Source: an uncultured Lachnospiraceae bacterium
GTDB taxonomy: Bacteria; Bacillota; Clostridia; Lachnospirales; Lachnospiraceae
Direction of reading: 5' to 3'
DNA length: 64,000 nucleotides
Assembly: GCA_902780405.1 (NCBI GenBank)
Contig: CACZFI010000004.1
Location: 62,001 to 126,000, forward strand
Shown: positions 44,401 through 52,912 of the stretch, one piece after another
How positions within the stretch are numbered: position 1 is the first letter of the stretch
Layout: each line of letters starts with the position of its first letter
Position numbers and translations under genes: made by a program
Notes under the pieces: model-generated
What the model saw: only the letters and a program-made list of their open reading frames with translations
What the model was told of the DNA's origin: nothing
Databases searched by the model: none

Positions 44401-45552
44401 CTATGCTCTTTCAAGCAGTGTATCAATTCTTTCGTCCGCACGTTTTTTGATCTCCTCGACCGGTATGTCGCGGCTGATGTCGTAAAGCGCCGCACGAACC
44501 ATCATCGCCTCGGCCGTCTTCTCATCGATTCCTCTCGTCCGGATATAAAAGAGCATCTCATCGGAAAGCTTTCCGATGGTTGCCGCATGACGTCCCTCGA
44601 CGTCCTCCTCCTCGCCCAAGATGAGCGGGATGGTTTTATTCACGACATTGTCGCCAAAGAGCAGCACATCCTCCTGCTCATCTCCGTTCGCACCCGTCGC
44701 GTCTTTTCGAAAATCAACGGTTCCGCGGAAGACCTTCTCGGCGTCGTCAAAAAGTGCACCCGTAAAACGCATCACACCCTTTGTTTTCTTGCCCACGAAG
44801 ATATCGTTGTAATTGATGTCCGTGTAGCTGCCCGGAAGTCCGAGATATCCGTTCCTCACAAGGAACTCGCTTCTGAATCCCCTTTGGAGATGAGAAAGAC
44901 CGTCGTATACGCGTCCCGCACCGAGAGAAAGTTTGGTTACCTTAAGCTCGGAATCGGCTTCTCCCACTGCACCGAAGTCCGTGAGAAATGTGTCGCTTCC
45001 TCCCAGCATCTGCACGATCACTACGCGCACCTTTGCGTTCTTTTCAAGGAAAAAGCGAAGGGAACTGCCCACGGTTGCACCGGATCCTTCCGTACTTCCC
45101 GTGTATGCATATACCCAGGTACTTTCCGAACCTTCCCCGGCGCATATAAGCTGCGCTTCCGCAAGCTTTTCTTCGGCAGTGATCTCCGTGTCAAAGATGA
45201 TTGGCTCCGCCACCCTGCTTCCGGCAGCGACCTCGAAAATGTCCGTGGCCGCACCAACCTTCGAAAGCAGCAGATCCATATCCGCTCCCATGCCTGTTGC
45301 AAATTTCTGCTCGTTGTACATCGGGAACTTGCCCGCAACAAACGCTTCCTGTGCGGTTTTTGTATCCAGTTTGTCGTATATGTTAGACACTTCTTCGGCA
45401 CCTGCGCCGTATCTGGCCGAGATGCCCTCGGGAAGGACTGCCCCGTCCCGCAAAGAAGATGTCATACCTTCGGTGTCTACTTGTGCTTTTACATCATTTA
45501 ATTTCAAATGATTCCACGTGAGAACCGGAAGATGATTTAATGTAAGTTCCAT
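44401..45552 (-). CDS. sufD: SUF scaffold subunit SufD
   Basis: Partner of SufB in the SufBC2D scaffold. 383 residues with the right-handed beta-helix C-terminal signature (GKLSDEMLFYIRTRGIDE). ATG at 45552, one base after the sufB stop (TGATATG), with GGAGGG upstream. The ORF extension to 45573 is rejected. N-terminal half is divergent, as usual for SufD. Confidence 0.93.
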   Translation of the reverse strand: MELTLNHLPVLTWNHLKLNDVKAQVDTEGMTSSLRDGAVLPEGISARYGAGAEEVSNIYDKLDTKTAQEAFVAGKFPMYNEQKFATGMGADMDLLLSKVGAATDIFEVAAGSRVAEPIIFDTEITAEEKLAEAQLICAGEGSESTWVYAYTGSTEGSGATVGSSLRFFLEKNAKVRVVIVQMLGGSDTFLTDFGAVGEADSELKVTKLSLGAGRVYDGLSHLQRGFRSEFLVRNGYLGLPGSYTDINYNDIFVGKKTKGVMRFTGALFDDAEKVFRGTVDFRKDATGANGDEQEDVLLFGDNVVNKTIPLILGEEEDVEGRHAATIGKLSDEMLFYIRTRGIDEKTAEAMMVRAALYDISRDIPVEEIKKRADERIDTLLERA

Positions 45553-45553
45553 A

Positions 45554-47002
45554 TCAACCGCCCTCCATCTCAAGTTTGATCAGATTATTCATTTCAGCTG
45601 CATACTCAAGCGGTAATTCCTTGGATACGGGATTGGCAAATCCGCTGACGATCATTGCTCTGGCTTCTGCCTCAGGCAGGCCGCGGCTCATCAGGTAGAA
45701 AACTGCCTCGTCGCTGATACGACCGATCTTGGCCTCGTGTCCCACATCCGCCTTGTCCGTACGCATCTCAATGGCAGGCACCGTGTCGGATCTTGATATG
45801 GAATCCAGCATCAGGGATCCGCAGTTTACGGATGCCTTGGCGCCCTCCGCCGATTTTGCCACCACGACGGAACTTCTGTAGGTACTGATACCGCCGTCCT
45901 TACAGATGGATTTGGTATCGATGAAGGATGTGGTATTCTTCCCGATGTGAATCATCTTCGCACCGGTATCCAGATTCTGCCCTCTTCCGGCGAAGGTTAC
46001 ACCCGTGAACTCCGCATGGGAGCCGTCACCCTTAAGCACCGACGACGGATAGAGATAGGACTCATGGGAACCGAAGGATCCGGATACCCACTCGATGATT
46101 CCTCCCTCTTCGCAGATCGCGCGCTTGGTATTTAAGTTGTACATATTCTTCGACCAGTTCTCGATGGTCGAGTAACGCAGTTTGGCGTTCTTTCTTACAT
46201 AAAGCTCCACGCAGCCCGCGTGAAGGTTGGCGATATTGTACTTCGGTGCGGAACATCCTTCGATAAAATGCAGGTCCGCTCCCTCGTCCACAATGATCAG
46301 CGTGTGTTCAAACTGTCCTGCGCCCTTAGCATTCAGTCTGAAGTAGGACTGCAGGGGAATCTCCACCTTTACGCCCTTCGGAACATACACAAAAGAACCG
46401 CCCGACCAGACAGCGCCGTGCAGTGCCGCAAACTTGTGATCGGTGGGCGGTACGAGCTTCATGAAGTGTTCCTTCACCATCTCCTCGTACTCTCCGGTCA
46501 GCGCGCTCTCCATGTCCGTGTAAATGACACCGCTTGCAGCCACGTCCTCACGGACATTGTGGTACACAAGCTCACTGTCATACTGCGCACCGACTCCCGC
46601 AAGGGACTCCCGCTCAGCTTCGGGAATACCCAACTTGTCAAATGCATTTTTGATATCTTCCGGAACCTCGTCCCAGCTTCCCACCATGTCGCTCTTTGAG
46701 CGCACATAGGTTGAAATACGGTCCATATCGAGTCCGTCAATGGGCGGACCCCAGTCAGGCACCGGTGTCTGATTGTAAATCTCGAGTGACTTCAAACGGA
46801 AATCAAGCATCCATTCCGGGTCGTGTTTTTCCTCGGAAATCTGTCTTACGATTTCCTCCGTCAGACCTTCTTCCATACGGTAGAAGTCCTCCTCACGCTC
46901 CTCGTCGATGAAATCATAGAGCTCGCGATTCACATCATTCAATATGATCTTGTCTTCACGCTCGGCGATATCGATCGCCGGATCTTTTCGCATCTCGCTC
47001 AT
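45554..47002 (-). CDS. sufB: SUF scaffold subunit SufB
   Basis: 482-residue Fe-S cluster assembly scaffold with conserved VYVPKGVKVEIPLQ, FIEGCSAPKYN, YLYPSSVLKG and the C-terminal HEAKIGRISDEAVFYLMSRG. Length typical. It follows sufC by 3 bases. Confidence 0.97.
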   Translation of the reverse strand: MSEMRKDPAIDIAEREDKIILNDVNRELYDFIDEEREEDFYRMEEGLTEEIVRQISEEKHDPEWMLDFRLKSLEIYNQTPVPDWGPPIDGLDMDRISTYVRSKSDMVGSWDEVPEDIKNAFDKLGIPEAERESLAGVGAQYDSELVYHNVREDVAASGVIYTDMESALTGEYEEMVKEHFMKLVPPTDHKFAALHGAVWSGGSFVYVPKGVKVEIPLQSYFRLNAKGAGQFEHTLIIVDEGADLHFIEGCSAPKYNIANLHAGCVELYVRKNAKLRYSTIENWSKNMYNLNTKRAICEEGGIIEWVSGSFGSHESYLYPSSVLKGDGSHAEFTGVTFAGRGQNLDTGAKMIHIGKNTTSFIDTKSICKDGGISTYRSSVVVAKSAEGAKASVNCGSLMLDSISRSDTVPAIEMRTDKADVGHEAKIGRISDEAVFYLMSRGLPEAEARAMIVSGFANPVSKELPLEYAAEMNNLIKLEMEGG

Positions 47003-47005
47003 ACT

Positions 47006-47755
47006 CTACTCTCCGAAAGCTTCAAATCCGTTCTTTCCGATCTCATCGATCAGCGTAGCATCTCCGGATGCCACCAGTTTTCCTTTCACGATCACGTGGG
47101 TTTTGTCCACGGAAAGGGATTTTAAGATATTGGCATTATGTGTGATGATAAGAAGTGCGCCATCCGATTCCTGCTGGAATGCGCGGATGCCCTCCGACAC
47201 GGTCTTAACCGCATCCACATCCAGGCCCGAGTCCGTCTCGTCAAGGATGGCAAATTTCGGCTTCATCATCAAAAGCTGCAGGATTTCCGACTTCTTTTTC
47301 TCGCCGCCGGAGAATCCGACATTCAAGTCTCTCTCCGCATAGGAGGGATCCATGGAGAGAAGTTTCATCTTATCCATCAGTTCACGGTTGAACTGCATAA
47401 ACTTAACGGGCTTGCCGGTACGCTCACGCAGCGCGCTTCGAATAAACGCATCGAGGGAAAGTCCGGGAACCTCAAGCGGATTCTGGAAGGACAAAAACAT
47501 ACCGCGCTTGGCACGCTTGTCTGTGGACTCTCCGCTGATCTCCTCGCCCTCAAAAAGGATGGAGCCACCCGTCTGCTTATATACGGGATTGCCCATCAAG
47601 ACATTGCCCAGGGTCGATTTGCCGGCACCGTTCGGTCCCATCAGCACATGCGTCTCACCGGGTCTTATATCCAAATTGATTCCATGCAGGATTTCCTCCT
47701 CCTCGACGGAAGCGGTAAGATCCCGGATGGAAAGTAAGATTTCCTTTGTATCCAT
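47006..47755 (-). CDS. sufC: SUF ATPase SufC
   Basis: ABC-type ATPase that drives the SufBCD scaffold. 249 residues with Walker A GPNGAGKST, signature FSGGEKKKSEIL, and Walker B FAILDETDSGLDVDA, the SufC hallmark. First gene of the suf unit. ATG with AAAGGAG upstream. Confidence 0.97.
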   Translation of the reverse strand: MDTKEILLSIRDLTASVEEEEILHGINLDIRPGETHVLMGPNGAGKSTLGNVLMGNPVYKQTGGSILFEGEEISGESTDKRAKRGMFLSFQNPLEVPGLSLDAFIRSALRERTGKPVKFMQFNRELMDKMKLLSMDPSYAERDLNVGFSGGEKKKSEILQLLMMKPKFAILDETDSGLDVDAVKTVSEGIRAFQQESDGALLIITHNANILKSLSVDKTHVIVKGKLVASGDATLIDEIGKNGFEAFGE

Positions 47756-47787
47756 CTTCTTGCTCCTTTCACTAACGAAACATGCTT

Positions 47788-47816
47788 ATTCTACACGATA
47801 CTTTCGGAAAGTGAAA
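47788..47816 (-). promoter_or_regulatory. Putative promoter of the suf operon
   Basis: Minus strand -35 TTTCAC, 17 bases, -10 TAGAAT, 33 bases before the sufC ATG. No IscR/SufR-type operator recognised. Confidence 0.4.
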
Positions 47817-47843
47817 CACCTGTAAGTGAAAAGAATTATCATG

Positions 47844-47872
47844 TTTTCAATCGCACACCTTTATGTTACAAT
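47844..47872 (+). promoter_or_regulatory. Putative promoter of the HAD phosphatase gene
   Basis: Plus strand -35 TTTTCA, 17 bases, -10 TACAAT, 28 bases before the ATG at 47901. Confidence 0.45.
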
Positions 47873-47900
47873 GAGCCTTATCGAATTTGAGGAGAATACC

Positions 47901-48707
47901 ATGAAGAACAAATTACTGATCTTAGATGTAGACGGAACCCTTACAACCACGGAAAAGAAAATCACGGAGGCAACGAAAGACCGGTTGCTCGCCCTTGAAG
48001 AAGCCGGCATTAAGCTTGTGATCGCAACCGGTCGTCCGACGCCCGGCATCCGCTGGATCATCGACACGCTTCGCATGCGTGCGTACGGTGGCTACACCTT
48101 GACCTTCAACGGTGCGAAGGTGACGGACCTTGCCACGGATAACATTATATATCAGAACACATTTCCGAACGAAATGATCCGTCCCCTGTACGATTATGCC
48201 GTAGAAAACGGACTCGGCATGATCTCCTATGAAGGTGACACCGTAATTCACGGAACCAGATGGGATGAGTATATGGCCTTCGAGGCCCGCCTGAACTTTA
48301 TGGAATTAAAGCAGGTCGAGGACTTCCCTTCCTACATCGATTATCCCGTGAACAAATGTCTCATTACATCAGACCCGGCTGTTTCGGCCGAACATGAGCG
48401 CATCTTAAACGAGCGCTACGGCAGCAAGTTGAGCATCTACCGCTCCGAAACCTGCTTCATCGAAGCCATGCCCCACGGTGTGGACAAGGCAGCCTCTCTC
48501 GAGAAGCTTTTCGCCGCGATCGGCGTGGACAAAAAAGAAACCGTAGCCTGCGGCGACGGTTTCAATGATATTTCCATGATTCGGTTTGCGGGCACGGGTG
48601 TCTGCATGCAAAACGGACAGCCAAAAGCCAAGGAGGTTGCGGATTACGTGACCGAGCGCACCAACGATGAGGATGGCATCATAGAAGTGATCGATCGATT
48701 CTTCTAA
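47901..48707 (+). CDS. Cof-type HAD-superfamily phosphatase
   Basis: 268 residues. HAD motif I DVDGTLTTT, motif II TGR in VIATGRPTPG, motif III Lys in HGVDKAASLEKL and motif IV CGDGFNDISM are all present, with a type-IIB cap. Acts on sugar phosphates or flavin-type phosphates (family). GAGGAG lies upstream of the ATG at 47901; the longer ORF is rejected. The 3' end overlaps the convergent ATPase gene by 4 bp. Confidence 0.93.
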   Translation: MKNKLLILDVDGTLTTTEKKITEATKDRLLALEEAGIKLVIATGRPTPGIRWIIDTLRMRAYGGYTLTFNGAKVTDLATDNIIYQNTFPNEMIRPLYDYAVENGLGMISYEGDTVIHGTRWDEYMAFEARLNFMELKQVEDFPSYIDYPVNKCLITSDPAVSAEHERILNERYGSKLSIYRSETCFIEAMPHGVDKAASLEKLFAAIGVDKKETVACGDGFNDISMIRFAGTGVCMQNGQPKAKEVADYVTERTNDEDGIIEVIDRFF

Positions 48708-49462
48708 TTCGCAGAGAGCTTTCCGAGGAACTCCTGCATACGCTGATTGGAAGAGCCGAACACTTCCTCCGGACTGCCTTCTACGGCTACAACACCCTTA
48801 TCCATAAAGATCACACGGTCCGAGATCTGTCTTGCGAATTCCATCTCATGGGTGACGATCACCATGGTCATCTTCTGCTCTGCGAGCGCACGAATGACCT
48901 TTAAGACCTCACCCGTAAGTTCCGGATCCAGCGCCGATGTAGGCTCATCGAAGTAAAGCACCTTCGGTTTTAACGCAAGCGCCCTGGCGATGGCTACACG
49001 CTGCTGCTGTCCGCCCGACAGCTGGCTCGGATAATAATCCTCCTTATCGGAGAGTCCCATTCTTGAAAGAAGTTCTCTTGCCTCCGGCAGGACTTCTTCT
49101 TTTTTTCTCTTTTGCACATGGATCGGAGCTTCGATGATGTTCTTTAAAACCGTCTTGTGCGGGAACAGATTGAAGTTCTGAAACACAAGACCGAAGTCCG
49201 CCTTGATCTCTCTTAATTTCGCCGGCTTTTCGTACACGGAATGACCGTGTTCCATCCGTACCACCTGCTCGCCCATATAGGAGAGTTCTCCCTTGTTCAT
49301 CGTATCAAGCAGGGTAGCCAGACGAAGGAGTGTGGACTTACCGGAGCCGGAAGGTCCTATGATGGAGACAACCTCGCCCTCGGATACGGACAGGGAAATC
49401 CCCTTTAACACTTCAAGATCATCGAAGGATTTTTCGACGTTTTTCATTTCAACATAAACCAT
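48704..49462 (-). CDS. Polar amino-acid ABC transporter ATPase
   Basis: 252 residues with Walker A GPSGSGKST, FQNFNLFPH Q-loop, signature LSGGQQQRVAIA, Walker B LYFDEPTSALD and switch HEMEF. Matches GlnQ/HisP-type ATPases. Follows the permease gene by 15 bases; GGAGG upstream. Confidence 0.95.
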   Translation of the reverse strand: MVYVEMKNVEKSFDDLEVLKGISLSVSEGEVVSIIGPSGSGKSTLLRLATLLDTMNKGELSYMGEQVVRMEHGHSVYEKPAKLREIKADFGLVFQNFNLFPHKTVLKNIIEAPIHVQKRKKEEVLPEARELLSRMGLSDKEDYYPSQLSGGQQQRVAIARALALKPKVLYFDEPTSALDPELTGEVLKVIRALAEQKMTMVIVTHEMEFARQISDRVIFMDKGVVAVEGSPEEVFGSSNQRMQEFLGKLSAN

Positions 49463-49477
49463 CGTGCATCCTCCTTC

Positions 49478-50122
49478 CTAGTAGTACGCCAGGCGCTTTT
49501 CCATGCGTCGCATGACAAAGGCCACGATCAGATTGAATACGTAGTAGAAGACCGCTGATACCAGGAAGGGCAGGAAGGTCGTCTCTCTGGCTGCGATCTG
49601 CTTTGCAATGGAGAACATCTCCATGTAGGAAAGAGAGAACGCAAGTGAGGTGTCCTTAACCAACGTGATAATCTCGTTGGTGATGGCCGGCAGGATGATC
49701 TTGATCACCTGCGGCAGAATAATTCTGAAAAAGGTCTGTGTCTTTGTATAACCGAGGATGTATGCAGCCTCGTGCTGTCCCTTGTCGATGGCCTCGATAC
49801 CGGATCTGTAAATCTCAGCAAAATACGCTGCATAATTTACCGAGAAGCCGACGATGATCGCCGGGAATCTCCATCCTGCGATGGACCATCCGAACAGATA
49901 GTAGGGGAAGAAGTATACCACCAGAAGCTGTAACATCAGCGGTGTACCTCGAAGCACCGAGATCAAGAATCCGATGATCCCACTCACCACACGATTCTTG
50001 GACATCCTTCCGAATGCCACCAAAAGTCCCAAGGGCAGTGAAAAAATCAATGTCAGAAAAAAGATGCCCATAGATGCGAGCATACCGCCCGCCAATTGTT
50101 CCATCATAACCTGAAAGTTCAT
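49478..50122 (-). CDS. Polar amino-acid ABC transporter permease
   Basis: 214 residues, five to six TM helices, with the EAA-like loop EAAYILGYTKTQTFFRIILPQ. GlnP/HisM type. GGAGG upstream of the ATG. Forms a homodimer with the ATPase and the binding lipoprotein (family knowledge). Confidence 0.94.
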   Translation of the reverse strand: MNFQVMMEQLAGGMLASMGIFFLTLIFSLPLGLLVAFGRMSKNRVVSGIIGFLISVLRGTPLMLQLLVVYFFPYYLFGWSIAGWRFPAIIVGFSVNYAAYFAEIYRSGIEAIDKGQHEAAYILGYTKTQTFFRIILPQVIKIILPAITNEIITLVKDTSLAFSLSYMEMFSIAKQIAARETTFLPFLVSAVFYYVFNLIVAFVMRRMEKRLAYY

Positions 50123-50151
50123 GGTTCCTCCGTCATACGTCTAATAAGTAA

Positions 50152-50175
50152 GACAGGAGTGTCTCCACTCCTGTC
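50152..50175 (-). terminator. Intercistronic hairpin between binding-protein and permease genes
   Basis: Ten-bp stem GACAGGAGTG/CACTCCTGTC with a 4-base loop; the minus-strand tail CTTACTTATT is only partly T-rich. Such hairpins often lower expression of the membrane genes relative to the binding protein. Confidence 0.6.
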
Positions 50176-50181
50176 GGATGA

Positions 50182-50970
50182 TTACTGCTCGAGGCAAGTC
50201 ATATCGGAAAGTCCGTACTTCTCAGCAAGTTCATCAAACTTGCCGTTCGCCTTCAGTTCCTTCAAGGACTTGTTCACCTTGTCACGCAGTTCTTCGTTGC
50301 CAAGCTTAAAGCCTACGCCGTACTGCTCTGCATTTAAGTGCTCGTCTAAGATCTTGTATCCGCTGCCGCGGCTCTCGATCTGATACTGTGCCACACCGAT
50401 GTCCATAGCGATCGCATCAACAGAACCAGCCTCAAGCTCTACGAAAGCGGTGTTGTAATCGGAGAACTCCTGAAGCTTTCCGAAGGTATCCGCAAGCGCC
50501 TTCTGACCCTCTTCGTCGGTAAGTACGTCGAGTGCTGCGGATGCAGCCTGAACACCGACCGTCTTGCCTGCAAGACCTGCGAGATCATTGATACCGGACT
50601 TCTCGGATACAACGATCACCTGGCTGTTGTCTACGTAAGGTACGGACCATGTGTAATCATTCTCACGTCCGTTGATGGTAAATCCGTTCCAGATACAGTC
50701 AATGGAACCGGAGTTTAATTCATTGTCCTTGCTTTCCCACGCGATGGGCTGCTTCTTGAGCTCCCATCCGTTCATCTTGCAGACTTCCTCTGCAAGTTCG
50801 AGGTCAAAGCCCGTGTACTCGCCGTTCTCGTCCATATAACCGTAAGGCGGGTACTCTGCATCAAATCCAACGGTAAATGTATCCTTTTCCGCATTCTTCT
50901 TACCGCATCCGGCAAGAGCTGCAGCTGCCATGGATAATGCCAAGAGTCCGCATAAAATTTTCTTTTTCAT
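50182..50970 (-). CDS. Amino-acid ABC transporter substrate-binding lipoprotein
   Basis: 262 residues. Lipoprotein signal with LAGC lipobox, then the SBP_bac_3 fold (GFDAEYPPYGYMDENGEYTG, GFDLELAEE, Arg in GREND). Cystine or polar amino acids are the usual ligands; which one is not clear. AAAGGAG upstream. It lies 15 bases after the unknown 136-residue gene. Confidence 0.94.
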   Translation of the reverse strand: MKKKILCGLLALSMAAAALAGCGKKNAEKDTFTVGFDAEYPPYGYMDENGEYTGFDLELAEEVCKMNGWELKKQPIAWESKDNELNSGSIDCIWNGFTINGRENDYTWSVPYVDNSQVIVVSEKSGINDLAGLAGKTVGVQAASAALDVLTDEEGQKALADTFGKLQEFSDYNTAFVELEAGSVDAIAMDIGVAQYQIESRGSGYKILDEHLNAEQYGVGFKLGNEELRDKVNKSLKELKANGKFDELAEKYGLSDMTCLEQ

Positions 50971-50985
50971 TTTGAAAAGTCTCCT

Positions 50986-51396
50986 TTAGAATTGAATATT
51001 GATAAAGCTGTCCTTCTCGACGTCCTCTCGTTCCACAAGATGGAGTTCGTCGACCTTCTTGACCGCTTCGTCGATCTGTTCACGCATGGATTCCGTTGTA
51101 CCGGTTTTTTCTCCGTAATTCAAATAAGCCAGAACCGTAAGCATCTCCGTCTCACTGTCGGCATAGTAACCGGTGCCCTGCTGATGCATATCCCCGGTAT
51201 TTCTTACGAGTTCCAGTGTTTTATTGGGCAGCGTTCGATAATCCCAAGCTCCTACGGGCTGCTCGTCGCCGAGCTTTCTTCCTCCTGAGGGCTGATCATC
51301 ACCGAGCGTCAGCTTGGGTCCCATGGTAAAATCCGGGTCCATATCGAGACGTCTGCCGTCATCCCTATAATCGTTGCCGTATTCGTCGCCAAGCAT
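50986..51396 (-). CDS. Unknown protein with repeated LGD(D/E)QP motif, downstream of the PurF-like gene
   Basis: 136 residues, hydrophilic, no signal or TM helix. The N-terminal half is Asp/Gly-rich with two LGDDQP/LGDEQP repeats; the C-terminal half is predicted helical and acidic. Not recognised. AAAGGA upstream of the ATG, 15 bases after the PurF-like stop and 15 before the lipoprotein gene, so it is likely expressed. Confidence 0.65.
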   Translation of the reverse strand: MLGDEYGNDYRDDGRRLDMDPDFTMGPKLTLGDDQPSGGRKLGDEQPVGAWDYRTLPNKTLELVRNTGDMHQQGTGYYADSETEMLTVLAYLNYGEKTGTTESMREQIDEAVKKVDELHLVEREDVEKDSFINIQF

Positions 51397-51411
51397 AGGC
51401 TGTCCTTTCCG

Positions 51412-52818
51412 CTACTCCCGTCCGTTCCAGCAGTAGGTGCACATCTTGTCGTGGTCGATACCTACCGCGTCAAGCATATCATCCAGTCTCTGGAATCGAA
51501 GAGATGTAAACTTCAGCTTCTCGCCAATCTTTTGAACCATTTTTTCGTATTTTTCGGAGTTAAAATCCGCATACTCGCGAAGCGTCTCCTCCGAAACCTC
51601 TCCGCCCTCGAGCTCCTCGATCACGACTCTCGTGATCAGTTCCATCTCGGAATTGGATCTGGAGAAGTTAATGTACTTGCAGCCAAACACCAAGGGCGGG
51701 CATGCAGGTCTAATATGTACTTCCTTGGCTCCGTTCTCGAAGAGATACTCTGTCGTCTCACGGAGCTGTGTGCCTCTGACGATGGAATCATCGATCAGAA
51801 GCAGGCTTTTATCTTCGATCAGTTCCTTCACGGGAAGCAGTTTCATCTTCGCGATCAGGTTTCTCTTGCTCTGGATCGTCGGCATGAAGGATCTCGGCCA
51901 GGTCGGTGTGTACTTGATGAAAGGTCTGGAAAAAGGAATTCCGGACTCATTCGCATAACCGACCGCATGTGCCGTACCCGAATCGGGAACACCGGCAACC
52001 GTATCCGGATTCGCCTCATCGCGTCTTGCCAGATACTCACCGTTTCTCATACGCATCTCTTCCACGGATACGCCCTCGTATACGGACGAAGGATAGCCGT
52101 AGTAGATCCAAAGGAAGGTACAGATCTTCATCTTGTCTCCGGGGGGAACCAGCGTCTTTAAGGCATCCGGTGTGATCACGGCGATCTCTCCGGGACCTAA
52201 TTCACGCTCAATCGTATAACCGAGGTTCAGGAAGGAAAAGCTCTCGAAAGCCGCGCAGTGTGCGCCGTCCTTCTTACCGATCACGATCGGCGTCCTGCCG
52301 AATTTATCTCTTGCACAATAGACACCCTTCTCGGTCAGGATGAGCATGGACATGGAACCGTCGATGATCTCCTGTGCGTAGCGGATGCCGTCAATGAAAT
52401 TGTCTTTCTGGTTAATAATTGCGGCAACAAGCTCCGTTGCATTGATCTCACCGTTGCTCATCACGAAGAAGTGCGTACGCCCTTCCATGATCTTGTCGAT
52501 GATCTCCTGTGCATTGTTGATCTTGCCGACCGTAGTGATGGCGAAAGAACCGTGATGCGACTTTACAAGGATCGGCTGAGCCTCGTAATCCGAGATACAT
52601 CCGATGCCGTATACGCCGTGCATGGTATTCGCTTCTTTATCGAATTTGGTACGAAACGGTGCGTTGTCGATCTTGTGGATTGACTTCTCAAATCCGTCCT
52701 TCGGATCGTATACCGCCATACCCGCTCTTCTGGTACCCAGATGAGAGTGATAATCCGTTCCGAAAAACACATCAAATACACAATCTTCTTTTGATGTTAC
52801 TCCAAAAAAACCGCCCAT
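51412..52818 (-). CDS. PurF-like amidophosphoribosyltransferase lacking the N-terminal catalytic Cys
   Basis: 468 residues. Glutamine amidotransferase class II domain (about 1-230) fused to a phosphoribosyltransferase domain with PRPP loop LLLIDDSIVRGTQL. The ATG at 52818 has GGAGG 8 bases upstream and gives MGGFFGV, where PurF has Cys as residue 1 of the mature enzyme; the earlier ORF start adds eight residues without a ribosome site and also no Cys. Cys that may match the PurF Fe-S ligands remain (KICTF, RPACPP, FGCKY, MCTYCW). It may use free ammonia or have another reaction. A true purF may be elsewhere in the genome (inference). Confidence 0.88.
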   Translation of the reverse strand: MGGFFGVTSKEDCVFDVFFGTDYHSHLGTRRAGMAVYDPKDGFEKSIHKIDNAPFRTKFDKEANTMHGVYGIGCISDYEAQPILVKSHHGSFAITTVGKINNAQEIIDKIMEGRTHFFVMSNGEINATELVAAIINQKDNFIDGIRYAQEIIDGSMSMLILTEKGVYCARDKFGRTPIVIGKKDGAHCAAFESFSFLNLGYTIERELGPGEIAVITPDALKTLVPPGDKMKICTFLWIYYGYPSSVYEGVSVEEMRMRNGEYLARRDEANPDTVAGVPDSGTAHAVGYANESGIPFSRPFIKYTPTWPRSFMPTIQSKRNLIAKMKLLPVKELIEDKSLLLIDDSIVRGTQLRETTEYLFENGAKEVHIRPACPPLVFGCKYINFSRSNSEMELITRVVIEELEGGEVSEETLREYADFNSEKYEKMVQKIGEKLKFTSLRFQRLDDMLDAVGIDHDKMCTYCWNGRE

Positions 52819-52871
52819 TTCTATATCCTCCAAACTACTCATTCCGCCGCGGGCCGTCCCGTGACTGTTCG

Positions 52872-52880
52872 ATTATAGCA
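52872..52880 (-). promoter_or_regulatory. Extended -10 promoter for the PurF-like gene
   Basis: Minus strand TGCTATAAT, an extended -10 with perfect TATAAT; no good -35. About 54 bases before the ATG at 52818. No purine riboswitch found. Confidence 0.5.
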
Positions 52881-52890
52881 GTAAACATTC

Positions 52891-52909
52891 AAAAAGTGAA
52901 CCACTTTTT
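52891..52909. terminator. Short A/T-rich hairpin after the BMP gene
   Basis: AAAAAGTG/CACTTTTT stem of 8 bp with a 3-base loop, 3 bases after the BMP stop. T-tracts lie within the stem, so it may terminate either strand; weak by GC content. Confidence 0.5.
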
Positions 52910-52912
52910 TTA

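Noticed and set aside
52819..52912. Purine riboswitch ahead of the PurF-like gene
   Set aside because: The leader is only about 50 nt and lacks the conserved aptamer loops.
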